Shown piece by piece: positions 27,625 through 36,735 of a stretch of 64,000 nt of DNA. The notes beneath the pieces were generated by a model. It had not been told where the DNA came from and made no database searches. It saw nothing but the letters and a program-made list of their open reading frames with translations. Source of the DNA: Pseudomonas lutea (GTDB lineage Bacteria; Pseudomonadota; Gammaproteobacteria; Pseudomonadales; Pseudomonadaceae); NCBI RefSeq assembly GCF_000759445.1, contig NZ_JRMB01000002.1, forward strand, positions 1,488,001-1,552,000. The letters run 5' to 3'. Made by a program: the position numbers and the translations under genes. Numbering within the stretch: the stretch's first letter is position 1; the number at the start of each line of letters is the position of its first letter.

Positions 27625-28119
27625 ATGGCCTCCCCCGACAAACAGCAAAAACGCGCCCAGCGGGCAAAGGCCAAGGCCAAGCGGAACCGTTCCGGCAAGG
27701 CCCGGCCGAGCGTCATTCACCCAGTGCTCAACCACGCGTTCGTCAACGAGCCTTTCGATGACGTCGAAATCGACCTGAGTACGTTCGATTTCAAAGACAT
27801 CGAAGAAAACGGTTTCGACCCGGCGGATTTCGATGACTTGTTCCAAGCCATGAAGCAGGCGGAATCGGTGAGCCTGTTGGCGATGTGCGTGGTGTTCCTG
27901 CAATACCCGGTGCTGGAGCTGGTGATCTCCGAACAAGACGAGGAGCCGGCGACCGATTTCATGATGGGCCTGCTGATCACCTACCGCGGGCTCTTCCATG
28001 AGGAAGACGAAGACACTGCCGTCGAGTGGCTTGGCAGTGACACATTTCAGACCGCCTACAACGAAGCATCCGTCATCCTGCAAAAAAAGAACGCCCGTGG
28101 AGCCTTCGCGCGTCCTTGA
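27625..28119 (+). CDS. Hypothetical protein, paralog 2 of the preceding gene
   Basis: 164 residues. The N-terminus MASPDKQQKRAQRAKAKAKR closely matches that of the upstream gene and the C-terminal half (FQTAYNEASVIL) aligns more weakly with FYEAFRAVLGEI there, so the two look like diverged tandem paralogs. No known domain. Start ATG 27625 lies 63 bases after the upstream stop, so co-transcription is likely. Confidence 0.72.
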   Translation: MASPDKQQKRAQRAKAKAKRNRSGKARPSVIHPVLNHAFVNEPFDDVEIDLSTFDFKDIEENGFDPADFDDLFQAMKQAESVSLLAMCVVFLQYPVLELVISEQDEEPATDFMMGLLITYRGLFHEEDEDTAVEWLGSDTFQTAYNEASVILQKKNARGAFARP

Positions 28120-28207
28120 TACGTTTTTGATTTACATGACCCCCGTCAAAACGGTAGCTTTGCGCCACCACGAGAATGCAACTCCTTCTCAATAAAGGCT
28201 CGCCGTT

Positions 28208-28750
28208 TTGACTCGTCATCTTCCCTCTTCGCCTGAACATGCTTCAGGCGATGCTAGGCGTTACTCCAAGACCCGCATTTTCCTGCACTGGCTATCCGCT
28301 GCCGTCATCCTGTGGGCGACGTTCAGCGGCTTCGGCGTTGCGTTGCTTGAGCAGAACGATCCTTTTCGGCAGTGGGTCGAGTCATTCAATCCACAGCTGA
28401 CCAGCCTCTTCATCCCCTTCTTTGCCTGGCGGTTATGGCTGGCATTCCACGCGCGCCGCCATCCGGTCACCCACGACCTGCAGGCGCGCCTGGCAAGCGC
28501 TGCGCACACGGCGATTTACGCGGCGGTGGCGGGCGTGCTGATCACAGGCGTCCTGATGATGAGTCATCCGGTCACGCTCCTGGCGCTGATCCCGATGCCA
28601 CAGCTGATCCATTCGCCGGTGGCGCTGCTGGAGCTGCATGAAGTGCATCGCGTCCTGTGCGCGGTATTGGCCGGGTTGGTGGCGCTGCACTTGGCTGCGG
28701 TTGTGCTGCATCAAATGCGCGGGCAGTCGGTGCTAAAAAACATGCGCTGA
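28208..28750 (+). CDS. Cytochrome b561 family protein
   Basis: 180 residues from TTG 28208 (AAAGG at 28194-28198). Four membrane spans as expected for the b561 di-heme family: RIFLHWLSAAVILWATFSG carries the first heme His, FIPFFAWRLWLAFHARRHP the next, TAIYAAVAGVLITGVLMM and VHRVLCAVLAGLVALHLAAVVLHQM the remaining pair. Likely a quinone-linked electron carrier, possibly superoxide:quinone oxidoreductase like CybB. Ends with a short basic tail. A REP follows. Confidence 0.85.
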   Translation: MTRHLPSSPEHASGDARRYSKTRIFLHWLSAAVILWATFSGFGVALLEQNDPFRQWVESFNPQLTSLFIPFFAWRLWLAFHARRHPVTHDLQARLASAAHTAIYAAVAGVLITGVLMMSHPVTLLALIPMPQLIHSPVALLELHEVHRVLCAVLAGLVALHLAAVVLHQMRGQSVLKNMR

Positions 28751-28762
28751 TCGCCGGACAAC

Positions 28763-28786
28763 TGTAGGAGCGCGCTTGCCCGCGAA
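28763..28786 (+). repeat. Single REP sequence after cytochrome b561
   Basis: TGTAGGAGCGCGCTTGCCCG plus CGAA, same subtype as 25185-25208, without a right arm. Confidence 0.75.
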
Positions 28787-28870
28787 AAAATGTCCCTTTC
28801 AAAATGGATAGCACCGAAAGAGCCAAAGTCTCGGATGAGCTCACCACCACCAAGCCTGAACCGCAGAAAC

Positions 28871-28902
28871 AAAAAAGCCGCCATCATCCCTGATCGCGGC
28901 TT
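28871..28902. terminator. Terminator for the leftward permease gene
   Basis: AAAAAAGCCGC and GCGGCTT arms around about 14 bases; the T-tract lies on the minus strand, ending the gene at 28939-30330. Confidence 0.6.
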
Positions 28903-28938
28903 CTCGACAGCAGTCATCCAAAGCGACTCAAAGACTCA

Positions 28939-30330
28939 TCAATTCAACACGACCTTCCCTGCCTTGGCCGCCGTCTTGCGGCGATTCGACACGATCAAGC
29001 CCGCCGCAACCACCATGATGCTCAGCAGGCCGGTGGCGATGATTTCCATACGATGGCCTTCCTGGAACAGCATGATGGTCAACACCGCGACGATGAAGAC
29101 GATCACCGCCCAGGTCAGACCCGGGAACAGCCACATGCGGAAGTCGATGGCTTGCCCTGACGCTTCACGCTTGCGACGCATGCGCAGCTGCGACACCGCG
29201 ATGACCAGATACACCAGCAACGCGATTGCGCCGGAGCTCGCCAGCAGGAAGTCGAACACCGCAGCAGGTGCGACGTAGTTGGCGAACACCGCAGCGAAGG
29301 CGGCGCCGGTCGACAGCAGGACGGCCCAGTAAGGCGTGCCGGCTTTGGTGGTGCGCTGGGACACCGCAGGCGCATCGCCGCGCTTGCCGAGGGAGAAGAG
29401 CATGCGCGAGGCGGTGTAGAGCGCCGAGTTCAGGCAACTGGTCACCGCCACCAGCACGACGATGTCGACGATCAGCTTGGCGTTCGGAATGCCCATCAGG
29501 TCGAGCACAGTCTGATACGAACCCACCTCAGCCAGTCGGCTGTCATTCCAGGGCACCAGCGCGACGACGAGAAAGATCGACAACAGGTAAAACAGGCAAA
29601 TCCGCCAGATCACCGAATTCGTGGCCTTGGTGATTTGCTCGCCCGGGTTTTTCGATTCCGCCGCCGCAATGGTGACAATCTCGGTTCCCATGAACGAGAA
29701 CATGGTGGTCAGCATCGCTGCGAGCACCGCGCCCATGCCGTTGGGCAGGAAGCCTTGCGTGTCATACAGATGGCTGACGCCGCTGACCTGGCTGTTCGGC
29801 AGCAGACCGAACACTGCGGCCACGCCCAGCACCACAAAGCCGATAATCGCCAGCACCTTGATCAGCGCGAACCAGAACTCGAATTCGCCGTAATTCTTCA
29901 CGCTGAACAGGTTGGTGGCCGTCAGCAATAAGGTAATGACCAGCGTGAACGCCCAGATGGCTACGTTCGGGAACCAGGCGTGCAGAATGGTCGCAGCGGC
30001 GTTGGCCTCCAGCGGAATCACCAACACCCAGAACCACCAGTACAACCAACCGATGGTGAAACCCGCCCAATGGCCGATTGCGCGATCGGCGTAGGTCGAA
30101 AAGGACCCGGTGTCCGGCGAGGCCACGGCCATTTCCGCCAGCATGCGCATCACTAACACCACCAGCGTACCCGCAGCGCCGTAGGCCAGCAGTACAGCCG
30201 GCCCCGCTTCAGCGATTGCATGGCCCGAGCCAACGAAAAGACCGGCGCCGATAACGCCTGCAATCGAGAGCATGGTGATGTGCCGCGGTTTTAGCCCTTG
30301 TTCAAGGTTTGAAGCGTTGGGTGTGCTCAT
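28939..30330 (-). CDS. gabP: Amino acid permease, GABA permease-like
   Basis: 463 residues from ATG 30330 (AAGGTTGG upstream on the minus strand); the frame is open 22 codons further. APC-superfamily carrier: GLKPRHITMLSIAGVIGAGLFVGSG is the first span with the ligand-contacting GxG, and MLAEMAVASPDTGSFSTYADRAIG follows. Twelve spans. Length and the SFMGTEIVTIAAAESKNPGEQI segment fit the GabP/AnsP branch; GABA as substrate is the most likely, other amino acids cannot be excluded. Stands alone. Confidence 0.87.
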   Translation of the reverse strand: MSTPNASNLEQGLKPRHITMLSIAGVIGAGLFVGSGHAIAEAGPAVLLAYGAAGTLVVLVMRMLAEMAVASPDTGSFSTYADRAIGHWAGFTIGWLYWWFWVLVIPLEANAAATILHAWFPNVAIWAFTLVITLLLTATNLFSVKNYGEFEFWFALIKVLAIIGFVVLGVAAVFGLLPNSQVSGVSHLYDTQGFLPNGMGAVLAAMLTTMFSFMGTEIVTIAAAESKNPGEQITKATNSVIWRICLFYLLSIFLVVALVPWNDSRLAEVGSYQTVLDLMGIPNAKLIVDIVVLVAVTSCLNSALYTASRMLFSLGKRGDAPAVSQRTTKAGTPYWAVLLSTGAAFAAVFANYVAPAAVFDFLLASSGAIALLVYLVIAVSQLRMRRKREASGQAIDFRMWLFPGLTWAVIVFIVAVLTIMLFQEGHRMEIIATGLLSIMVVAAGLIVSNRRKTAAKAGKVVLN

Positions 30331-30820
30331 GGAACCAACCTTAGAAGGATTTTTATACGGATCAGTACGTGCTGAAGCCCTTCGTAAAAAGAACACAACA
30401 GCGCTGTTATTTATTTTTTACGCAAGAATTACGCCAAAATGTTTCAGATACGACGTCGCAGGCGGATACGCCCGGTCTTACCGTCTTACGCAAGTTCCTG
30501 AATGCGCTAGCGATTTGCCGGCCCCGTAGGAAGCGTTACCTAGCGCAACAAGAAGAAGACGCTCAAGCGCACCGAAAATACACACTGCCTACAGGCCAGC
30601 ACCAATTAAGTGCGCAAAAACGGGGCAAGCATCGACTGAGTGGCGGAAATACCCTTCCCCACGGCGGGTAAAGCTGGCACCATCGCGCCCTTTTTGCGCA
30701 ACGGCACTCTGTGCCTGCGCCATCAAGCTCATCCTGAAGGCTGGCTACCCATGCCCGGGGCACCGCACCGTGGTGTCGCTGAATCAGCCCGATGAGCCCA
30801 CCGAATTACGAGGACCGAAC
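30331..30820. other. Intergenic region between gabP-like gene and the ABC importer
   Basis: 490 bases with no supported gene. A perfect 12-base palindrome, AACAGCGCTGTT, at 30397-30408 in an AT-rich stretch upstream of the permease could be an operator. Nothing else recognised. Confidence 0.45.
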
Positions 30821-31594
30821 ATGGCCCAGGCCACGCCTGCCCTGGAAATCCGCGATCTGCACAAACGCTACGGCGAGCTCGAAGTGCTTAAAGGCATCTC
30901 GTTGAGCGCGCAGGATGGCGCCGTGATTTCAATTCTGGGTTCTTCCGGCTCGGGCAAGTCGACGCTGCTGCGCTGCATCAACTTGCTGGAAAACCCGCAC
31001 CAGGGGCAGATCCTGATTGCCGGCGAGGAACTGAAGCTCAAAGCCACCCGCAAGGGTGAACTGATTGCCGCAGACAACCGTCAGATCAACCGGCTGCGCA
31101 GCGACATCGGCTTCGTCTTTCAGAACTTCAACCTCTGGCCGCACATGACCGTCCTCGATAACATCACCGAGGCGCCAAGACGCGTGCTGGGGCAGAGCAA
31201 AGCAGAGGCCACCGAAGTCGCCGAAGCACTGCTGGCCAAAGTCGGTATCGCCGACAAGCGCCATGCTTACCCGGCGCAGCTGTCTGGCGGCCAGCAACAA
31301 CGTGCCGCCATTGCACGCACGCTGGCCATGCAGCCCAAGGTCATTCTGTTCGACGAACCCACCTCTGCCCTCGACCCCGAGATGGTGCAAGAAGTGCTTA
31401 ACGTCATTCGTGGTCTGGCCGAGGAAGGCCGGACCATGCTGATGGTGACCCACGAAATGAATTTTGCCCGGCAGGTCTCCAGCGACGTGGTTTTCCTGCA
31501 TCAAGGGCTGATAGAAGAACAAGGCTCGCCGGAGCAGGTCTTCAACGACCCGCGCTCGGCGCGCTGCAAACAATTCATGTCCAGCAATCGCTAA
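30821..31594 (+). CDS. Polar amino acid ABC transporter ATPase (HisP type)
   Basis: 257 residues from ATG 30821, with GAGG nine bases upstream; an earlier in-frame GTG lacks a good site. Walker A SSGSGKST near 44-51, FQNFNLWPHMTVLDNI with the Q-loop, signature LSGGQQQR near 161, Walker B VILFDEPTSALDPE, and the H-loop in MLMVTHEMNFARQV. The 25-residue insert after GEEL is typical of HisP. First gene of a four-gene importer operon. Confidence 0.93.
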   Translation: MAQATPALEIRDLHKRYGELEVLKGISLSAQDGAVISILGSSGSGKSTLLRCINLLENPHQGQILIAGEELKLKATRKGELIAADNRQINRLRSDIGFVFQNFNLWPHMTVLDNITEAPRRVLGQSKAEATEVAEALLAKVGIADKRHAYPAQLSGGQQQRAAIARTLAMQPKVILFDEPTSALDPEMVQEVLNVIRGLAEEGRTMLMVTHEMNFARQVSSDVVFLHQGLIEEQGSPEQVFNDPRSARCKQFMSSNR

Positions 31595-31607
31595 CGGAGC
31601 AACATCG

Positions 31608-32372
31608 ATGCAGACCCTGCGAAACATTCTGTTGGCCGCTGCCGCCACATTGGCGATGGTCTCCAGCGCCTTTGCCGACGAGACCCTGAAAATGGGCATC
31701 GAAGGCGCCTATCCGCCGTTCAACAACAAGGACGCCAGCGGACAGGTGGTGGGCTTTGACGTGGAGATCGGCAACGCACTGTGCGCCAAGATGAAGGTGA
31801 CCTGCGAAGTGGTGACATCGGACTGGGACGGCATCATTCCTGCCCTCAAAGCGCAGAAGTTCGATTTCCTGATCTCGTCGATGTCGATCACCGAAGAGCG
31901 CATGCAGGCCGTCGACTTCACCATTCCGTACTATTCCAACAAGCTGCAGTTCGTCGCACCAAAGAACACCAATCTCAGTGGCGACCTGGCCGCCATCAAG
32001 GAAACGTTGAAGGGCAAGACAATCGGCGCACAACGCGCGACGCTTTCCGGCTCGTGGCTGCAAGACAACTGGGGCGACGACGTGACCGTCAAACTGTACG
32101 ACTCCCAGGAAAACGCCTTTCTCGACCTGGCTTCGGGCCGCCTCGACGCATTGCTCGGCGACAAATACGCAAGCTACGAGTGGTTGAAAAGCAAGGAAGG
32201 TCAGAGCTTCGAGTTCAAAGGTGATGCGCTTCCGGTTGACGACAAGATCGGCATCGCGGTGCGCAAGGACGACCCACTGCGCGACAAATTGAGCGAAGCC
32301 CTGAAAGAAATCATCGCCGACGGCACCTACAAGAAGATCAACGACAAGTACTTCCCGTTCAGCATCCTCTGA
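31608..32372 (+). CDS. Periplasmic basic amino acid/opine-type binding protein
   Basis: 254 residues, signal peptide MQTLRNILLAAAATLAMVSSAFA. Solute-binding family 3 signature: GIEGAYPPFNNKDASGQVVGFDVEIGNALC near 27-56, ALKAQKFDFLISSMSITEERM, and the closing IIADGTYKKINDKYFPF. Resembles HisJ/ArgT, so Lys/Arg/His/ornithine or an opine are likely ligands; the exact one is not readable. 13 bases after the ATPase gene. Confidence 0.92.
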   Translation: MQTLRNILLAAAATLAMVSSAFADETLKMGIEGAYPPFNNKDASGQVVGFDVEIGNALCAKMKVTCEVVTSDWDGIIPALKAQKFDFLISSMSITEERMQAVDFTIPYYSNKLQFVAPKNTNLSGDLAAIKETLKGKTIGAQRATLSGSWLQDNWGDDVTVKLYDSQENAFLDLASGRLDALLGDKYASYEWLKSKEGQSFEFKGDALPVDDKIGIAVRKDDPLRDKLSEALKEIIADGTYKKINDKYFPFSIL

Positions 32373-32439
32373 CCTGCCTGACCCTCGCCGTTGCCTGCAC
32401 CTGCAAGCAGCGGCGTCCGTCCTCTAGCCCAACGACGTT

Positions 32440-33135
32440 ATGAACTTCGATCTCTATGGATTCGGCCCGGCCCTCGCCGCCGGCATGCTGATGACCCTTC
32501 AACTCGCGCTGTCGGCCCTGTGCCTCGGGCTTATCCTCGGCCTGCTTGGAGCGTTGGCAAAGACTTCGCCCAACCGGGCCCTGCAATGGCTCGGCGGCAC
32601 GTATTCCACGCTGGTGCGTGGCATCCCCGAATTGCTGTGGGTCTTGCTGATCTACTTCGGGACGGTCAGCTCGATGCGGGCGATCGGCAAGCTGTTCGAC
32701 ATCCCGAACCTGTCGCTGAGCGCGTTTGCGGCGGGTGTCATCGCATTGGGCCTGTGCTTCGGCGCCTACGCCACCGAAGTGTTTCGCGGCGCCATGCTGT
32801 CAATTCCCAAAGGCCACCGCGAGGCCGGTCTGGCGCTGGGCATGTCACGCTCACGCATCTTCTTCAAACTGGTGATGCCGCAGATGTGGCGCATTGCGCT
32901 GCCCGGGTTGGGCAACCTCTTCATGATCCTGATGAAAGACACCGCACTGGTCTCGGTCATCGGACTTGAAGAAGTGATGCGCCACGCACAGATCGCGGTC
33001 ACCTCCACGAAGCAGCCATTCACCTTCTATATGGTCGCTGCGCTGATGTACCTGTGCATGACCGCGCTGTCGATGATCGGCCTGGCATGGCTGGAAAAGC
33101 GCGCATCGGTCGGCTTTGCGAGGAGCGCGTCATGA
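32440..33135 (+). CDS. Polar amino acid ABC transporter permease (HisQ type)
   Basis: 231 residues, about five spans. MLMTLQLALSALCLGLILGLL starts the membrane domain; the EAA loop shows as GHREAGLALGMSRSRIFFKLVMPQMWRIALP near 125-155; LVRGIPELLWVLLIYFG is the family's RGxPxL segment. Ends overlapping the next permease start (ATGA). Confidence 0.93.
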   Translation: MNFDLYGFGPALAAGMLMTLQLALSALCLGLILGLLGALAKTSPNRALQWLGGTYSTLVRGIPELLWVLLIYFGTVSSMRAIGKLFDIPNLSLSAFAAGVIALGLCFGAYATEVFRGAMLSIPKGHREAGLALGMSRSRIFFKLVMPQMWRIALPGLGNLFMILMKDTALVSVIGLEEVMRHAQIAVTSTKQPFTFYMVAALMYLCMTALSMIGLAWLEKRASVGFARSAS

Positions 33136-33821
33136 GTTGGGAATTCGTCCTCAAATGGCTGCCGAAGCTGCTGCATGGCGCAACGGTGACGCTAGAGCTG
33201 GTCGCCGTCGCGGTGATCGCCGGGCTCATCCTCGCCATTCCGCTGGGCATCGCTCGCGCCTCGCGTAATGCCTACGTTCGGGCGCTGCCTTACGCCTACA
33301 TTTTCTTTTTCCGCGGCACGCCGCTGCTGGTGCAGCTGTTTCTGGTCTATTACGGGCTGGCGCAGTTTGAGGTCATCACCAAAGGCCCGATGTGGCCGTA
33401 TCTGCGCGACCCGTTCTTTTGCGCAGCCTTGACCATGACCCTGCACACCACCGCTTACATCGCAGAGATCCTGCGCGGCGCCATCCAGGCCGTACCGCCC
33501 GGGGAAATCGAAGCGGCCCGCGCATTGGGCATGTCCAAAGGCAAAGCGCTGCTGTACATCATCCTGCCCCGCGCAGCGCGCATCGGCCTGCCGGCCTACA
33601 GCAATGAAGTCATCCTGATGCTCAAGGCCAGCGCGCTGGCGAGCACCGTCACCCTGCTCGACATCACCGGCATGGCCCGCACCATCAACGCCAGAACCTA
33701 CATGCCGGAACAAACCTTCCTCATCGCTGGGTTGATCTATCTGGTGATGTCGTTCGTGCTGGTGCAGGGCTTCAAACTGCTGGAGCGGTATCTGCGGGTG
33801 GACGCCAGCCAGGGGCGGTGA
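33132..33821 (+). CDS. Polar amino acid ABC transporter permease (HisM type)
   Basis: 229 residues from ATG 33132 inside the previous stop. FFRGTPLLVQLFLVYYGLAQF is the RGTPLL segment and GEIEAARALGMSKGKALLYIILPRAARIGLP the EAA loop. With the three upstream genes it makes a complete HisJQMP-like importer. A REP follows 31 bases downstream. Confidence 0.93.
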   Translation: MSWEFVLKWLPKLLHGATVTLELVAVAVIAGLILAIPLGIARASRNAYVRALPYAYIFFFRGTPLLVQLFLVYYGLAQFEVITKGPMWPYLRDPFFCAALTMTLHTTAYIAEILRGAIQAVPPGEIEAARALGMSKGKALLYIILPRAARIGLPAYSNEVILMLKASALASTVTLLDITGMARTINARTYMPEQTFLIAGLIYLVMSFVLVQGFKLLERYLRVDASQGR

Positions 33822-33852
33822 GGATCGCCGCCCCTGGAGAGGAAAAGGCCCA

Positions 33853-33876
33853 TGTGGGAGCGAGCTTGCTCGCGAC
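33853..33876 (+). repeat. REP-like sequence, third subtype
   Basis: TGTGGGAGCGAGCTTGCTCG followed by CGAC; a self-complementary GAGCGAGCTTGCTCGC core. Only one arm visible. Differs from the two other REP subtypes in this window. Confidence 0.7.
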
Positions 33877-33972
33877 AGCGGCATTTCAGCCGCTAAATCG
33901 ATGTGCCTGATAAACGCGCTCAGGCACTGATTCACCGTATGCTGCACCGCACAGCTCAATTGCCATAAACCA

Positions 33973-35190
33973 ATGCCACTCACACCCGCGCAACTCCAGT
34001 CCCGATTCGCCGCGCTTGATGCATTCCTTCTGGAGCATCAAGCCCTGTGGCGCCCGCGCCCCTTTACCCTCCGTCACCTGCCGTGGGAGTCGCAGCACCC
34101 GGAGTTGTCCGCCTGGCTGCGGCAACGCTCGCTGGAAGAGGCAGAAGCTGCGCACAACCACCCCGAACTTCTCGATGCGCCTCAGCCCTTTGCTCAGCTG
34201 GCTTTACAGTCGAAGGCGTTGAGCGAAGTCGAGGCCCTGCGGCCCGTTACTCTGAAGGCGGTCTCATCCCGCATGAGCGTGGACGTGCCCGGCCGCAAGT
34301 GGCAACAGATCGAAGCCTTCGCCAGCAGCTTGAGCTTTCAACAACAGCCGACACACTGGCTGGACTGGTGCTCGGGCAAAGGCCACCTTGGTCGCCGTCT
34401 CGCCCACGGCGGCCAAGCGCTCACCCTGCTTGAATACGATGAACACCTGGTACAAGCGGGGCAGCACCTCAGCGACAAGCTGGGCATTCGCGCGAAGCAT
34501 CAACATCAGGACGTCATGGCCGACGATGCAGCCGCGCAGCTTCAAACGCACCACACACCCGTCGCCCTGCACGCATGCGGCGACCTGCATGTGCGCCTCA
34601 TGCACCTCGCCAGCGATGCCCGCTGCCAACAACTCGCCATCGCGCCGTGCTGCTACAACCGCATTGCCGGCGATCGCTATCTGCCGATCTCCGAACAGGC
34701 CAAGGCCTCCGCGCTCTCGCTGTCCCTCGACGACCTCGGCCTGCCCCTCAGCGAAACCGTCACAGCGGGCGCTCGCGTGCGCCGCCAGCGAGACACCTCC
34801 ATGGCCCGCCGCTTGGGCTTCGACCTGCTACAACGTCAACTGCGCGGCACCGATGACTACCTGCCAACGCCCTCCCTGCCTAGCGCCTGGCTCGACAAAC
34901 CGTTCGCCTCGTACTGCCGCGACCTCGCTGCTCTAAAAGGACTGCCCTCGCCCGGCCAGCAAGATTGGGCGGCGCTTGAAGCAGACGGTTGGACGCGTCT
35001 GGCCCAAGTGCGCAATCTGGAACTGCTGCGCAACCTCTTCCGACGGCCGCTGGAGCTGTGGCTCATCCTCGACCGAGCGCTTTACCTCGGGGAGCGGGGA
35101 TACGACGTCCGAGTGGGTACGTTTTGCGACAGCCACATCACCCCGCGCAATTTGCTGATTATTGCCGAGCTAGGGTTAGGCGATTTTTAA
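33973..35190 (+). CDS. SAM-dependent methyltransferase, METTL25/RRNAD1-like
   Basis: 405 residues. Motif I is WLDWCSGKGHLGRRLA near 130-145, followed by LTLLEYDEHLVQAG (acidic residue of motif II). PVALHACGDLHVRLM and AIAPCCYNRI near 205-235 are the HACGDL and CCYN blocks shared with METTL25/RRNAD1-type methyltransferases. Substrate unknown; RNA is the family expectation. ATG 33973 lacks a strong ribosome binding site. Last host gene before tRNA-Thr and the island. Confidence 0.78.
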   Translation: MPLTPAQLQSRFAALDAFLLEHQALWRPRPFTLRHLPWESQHPELSAWLRQRSLEEAEAAHNHPELLDAPQPFAQLALQSKALSEVEALRPVTLKAVSSRMSVDVPGRKWQQIEAFASSLSFQQQPTHWLDWCSGKGHLGRRLAHGGQALTLLEYDEHLVQAGQHLSDKLGIRAKHQHQDVMADDAAAQLQTHHTPVALHACGDLHVRLMHLASDARCQQLAIAPCCYNRIAGDRYLPISEQAKASALSLSLDDLGLPLSETVTAGARVRRQRDTSMARRLGFDLLQRQLRGTDDYLPTPSLPSAWLDKPFASYCRDLAALKGLPSPGQQDWAALEADGWTRLAQVRNLELLRNLFRRPLELWLILDRALYLGERGYDVRVGTFCDSHITPRNLLIIAELGLGDF

Positions 35191-35432
35191 CGAGCAGCCT
35201 GTGGATAAGTCTGTTGACTAAATTTCCGGTAAGGCCCGTAAATCAGGCTTTGGCGGGGATGTAACCAATTGTTCATTTTTTGGCCAATGTAAAATTTGCG
35301 CAAAAACAGTAGCTTGCGAACGATTGAGAATAATTCCGGAAAATGACCGGTCGTCCGCTTCGCTTGGAGCGGATTGTGAATAACGGTAATCGCGTTAAGG
35401 CATAAGCGGCGCAAAAAAACTGAAATTAGGGC

Positions 35433-35460
35433 TTTACTCGGGAAATCAAATCCCTATAAT
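35433..35460 (+). promoter_or_regulatory. Promoter of tRNA-Thr
   Basis: TTTACT, 16-base spacer, TATAAT at 35455-35460, GC-rich CAGCGCCC discriminator; tRNA starts 14 bases downstream. Confidence 0.7.
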
Positions 35461-35473
35461 CAGCGCCCACAAC

Positions 35474-35549
<76 letters not shown>

Positions 35550-35552
35550 TAT

Positions 35553-35588
35553 AAAACAAAGGCTTGCAGCGATGCAGGCCTTTTGTTT
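35553..35588. terminator. Terminator after tRNA-Thr, supplied by the island
   Basis: AAAACAAAGGCTTGCA and TGCAGGCCTTTTGTTT arms with a GCGA loop. Lies inside the island, replacing the tRNA's original terminator now at 46561. Confidence 0.75.
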
Positions 35589-35700
35589 ATCCGCTACACG
35601 TAACAAGTGACGTAACAACGGAATGTGATCTGATACCACCGTGGGCGGCAGCAAGCTCATCGCGATTTTCTAACGCACCGTTAGACTCCAGGGATTGGCA

Positions 35701-36204
35701 ATGAACCTGATGACCGACGCTCCAGAACCTACCGACAATGGTGTTATCGGGAATCAAACGGTCGGCTCTGTCGAAATCCCACCGGACGCGGGCCCTCCAC
35801 TGACAGGGGAGCTTCTGCCGAACGCTTTCAGAGGATTGGCTACCGAAAACCCCAGAAATTTCGGTGGCGCCCAGAACGCTCGCATTTTTGACGCGTGGGT
35901 GAATGACCTCGTTAATGAAAGAGACCACGCAAAACTTCTAGCCAAAGAGAACCAATCCAAGCTTGATCAAGCATTGGCTGAGCTTCATGCAGAAAAAATC
36001 GAGATAGTCCGGCTTGAGGGGGGAATTGGTCATAATTTCAGGCTGGGTCTCGCCCAGCGAATGTGCACGTTCTTTAGCCCGTTCCTGTTTGGCATTGCCG
36101 TTGACGTTTACAAAACCTACCCCAGCCAGTCTTTTCTCATCTTCGTTTTTGCAGGAGGTTTGCTCTTGACGAACTTCATACCAAGTCGAGGAAAGCGCAG
36201 ATGA
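35701..36204 (+). CDS. Hypothetical coiled-coil membrane protein at island left end
   Basis: 167 residues from ATG 35701 (AGGGA seven bases upstream); an ATG at 35710 is possible. Residues 1-55 are Pro/Gly-rich and probably unstructured. Residues 69-107 form a charged coiled coil (ERDHAKLLAKENQSKLDQAL). Two C-terminal membrane spans follow, about 121-138 and 143-161, with a basic tail RGKRR. No known family recognised. The stop overlaps the next gene's start by four bases, so the two products are probably made together. First gene inside the left attachment site, a usual spot for cargo. Confidence 0.65.
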   Translation: MNLMTDAPEPTDNGVIGNQTVGSVEIPPDAGPPLTGELLPNAFRGLATENPRNFGGAQNARIFDAWVNDLVNERDHAKLLAKENQSKLDQALAELHAEKIEIVRLEGGIGHNFRLGLAQRMCTFFSPFLFGIAVDVYKTYPSQSFLIFVFAGGLLLTNFIPSRGKRR

Positions 36205-36644
36205 TCTTTGACGCCATAAATAGCCTCTATATCAATAATGTAATGGATCATGGGGTGGCTAACCTTGAGCGTATTACCATTTATGTGAGAGAGCATTGCG
36301 ATCTTGGGGAATACTGCCTGTTTGTGGGAATGCCCACTATTGATGGGTCCGTTACACCGTTGAAGGACAACATGCTCTGGTTCGGCAATGGCTTCGTGAA
36401 CCCGGGTGACTGGGTTTTTGTATACACCGCGAGTGGCATCACCACTGTCCATCCGAACGGGCTTCCGTCAGCCGGATCATCTATCCAACCGCGGTTGATC
36501 AGCCTTCACTGGGGCAAAGAACACACCGTCTTTCAGAACAGAGCGATGGTACCGATGCTGATTCGAATGAGCGGGTTGAGCGTGCCAGCGCCCCCTGAGC
36601 CCTCTTACCAAGGTGTGACTAGCCAACAACATTTACTCCTGTAA
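36201..36644 (+). CDS. Hypothetical protein, partner of the membrane protein
   Basis: 147 residues, unrecognised, no signal peptide or membrane span. Beta-rich reading: ITIYVREHCDLGEYCLFVGMP, NMLWFGNGFVNPGDWVFVYTASG, LISLHWGKEHTVFQNRAMVPML. The LGEYCLFVG...GDWVFVYTASG alternation suggests a compact beta fold. Start ATG 36201 overlaps the upstream stop (ATGATC), showing translational coupling. A hairpin terminator at 36701 closes the two-gene unit. Confidence 0.65.
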   Translation: MIFDAINSLYINNVMDHGVANLERITIYVREHCDLGEYCLFVGMPTIDGSVTPLKDNMLWFGNGFVNPGDWVFVYTASGITTVHPNGLPSAGSSIQPRLISLHWGKEHTVFQNRAMVPMLIRMSGLSVPAPPEPSYQGVTSQQHLLL

Positions 36645-36700
36645 TTTCGAGTAAAGGCTTCAGACACCCATGCTAGGTCCTCTGCATGTATTGAGAAGCA

Positions 36701-36735
36701 GATGACAGCTCTCGTGAGGGTGTCATCGGCTTTTT
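36701..36735 (+). terminator. Terminator of the two-gene unit
   Basis: GATGACA / TGTCATC stem with a 13-base inner region that can pair further, followed by GGCTTTTT. Confidence 0.7.
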
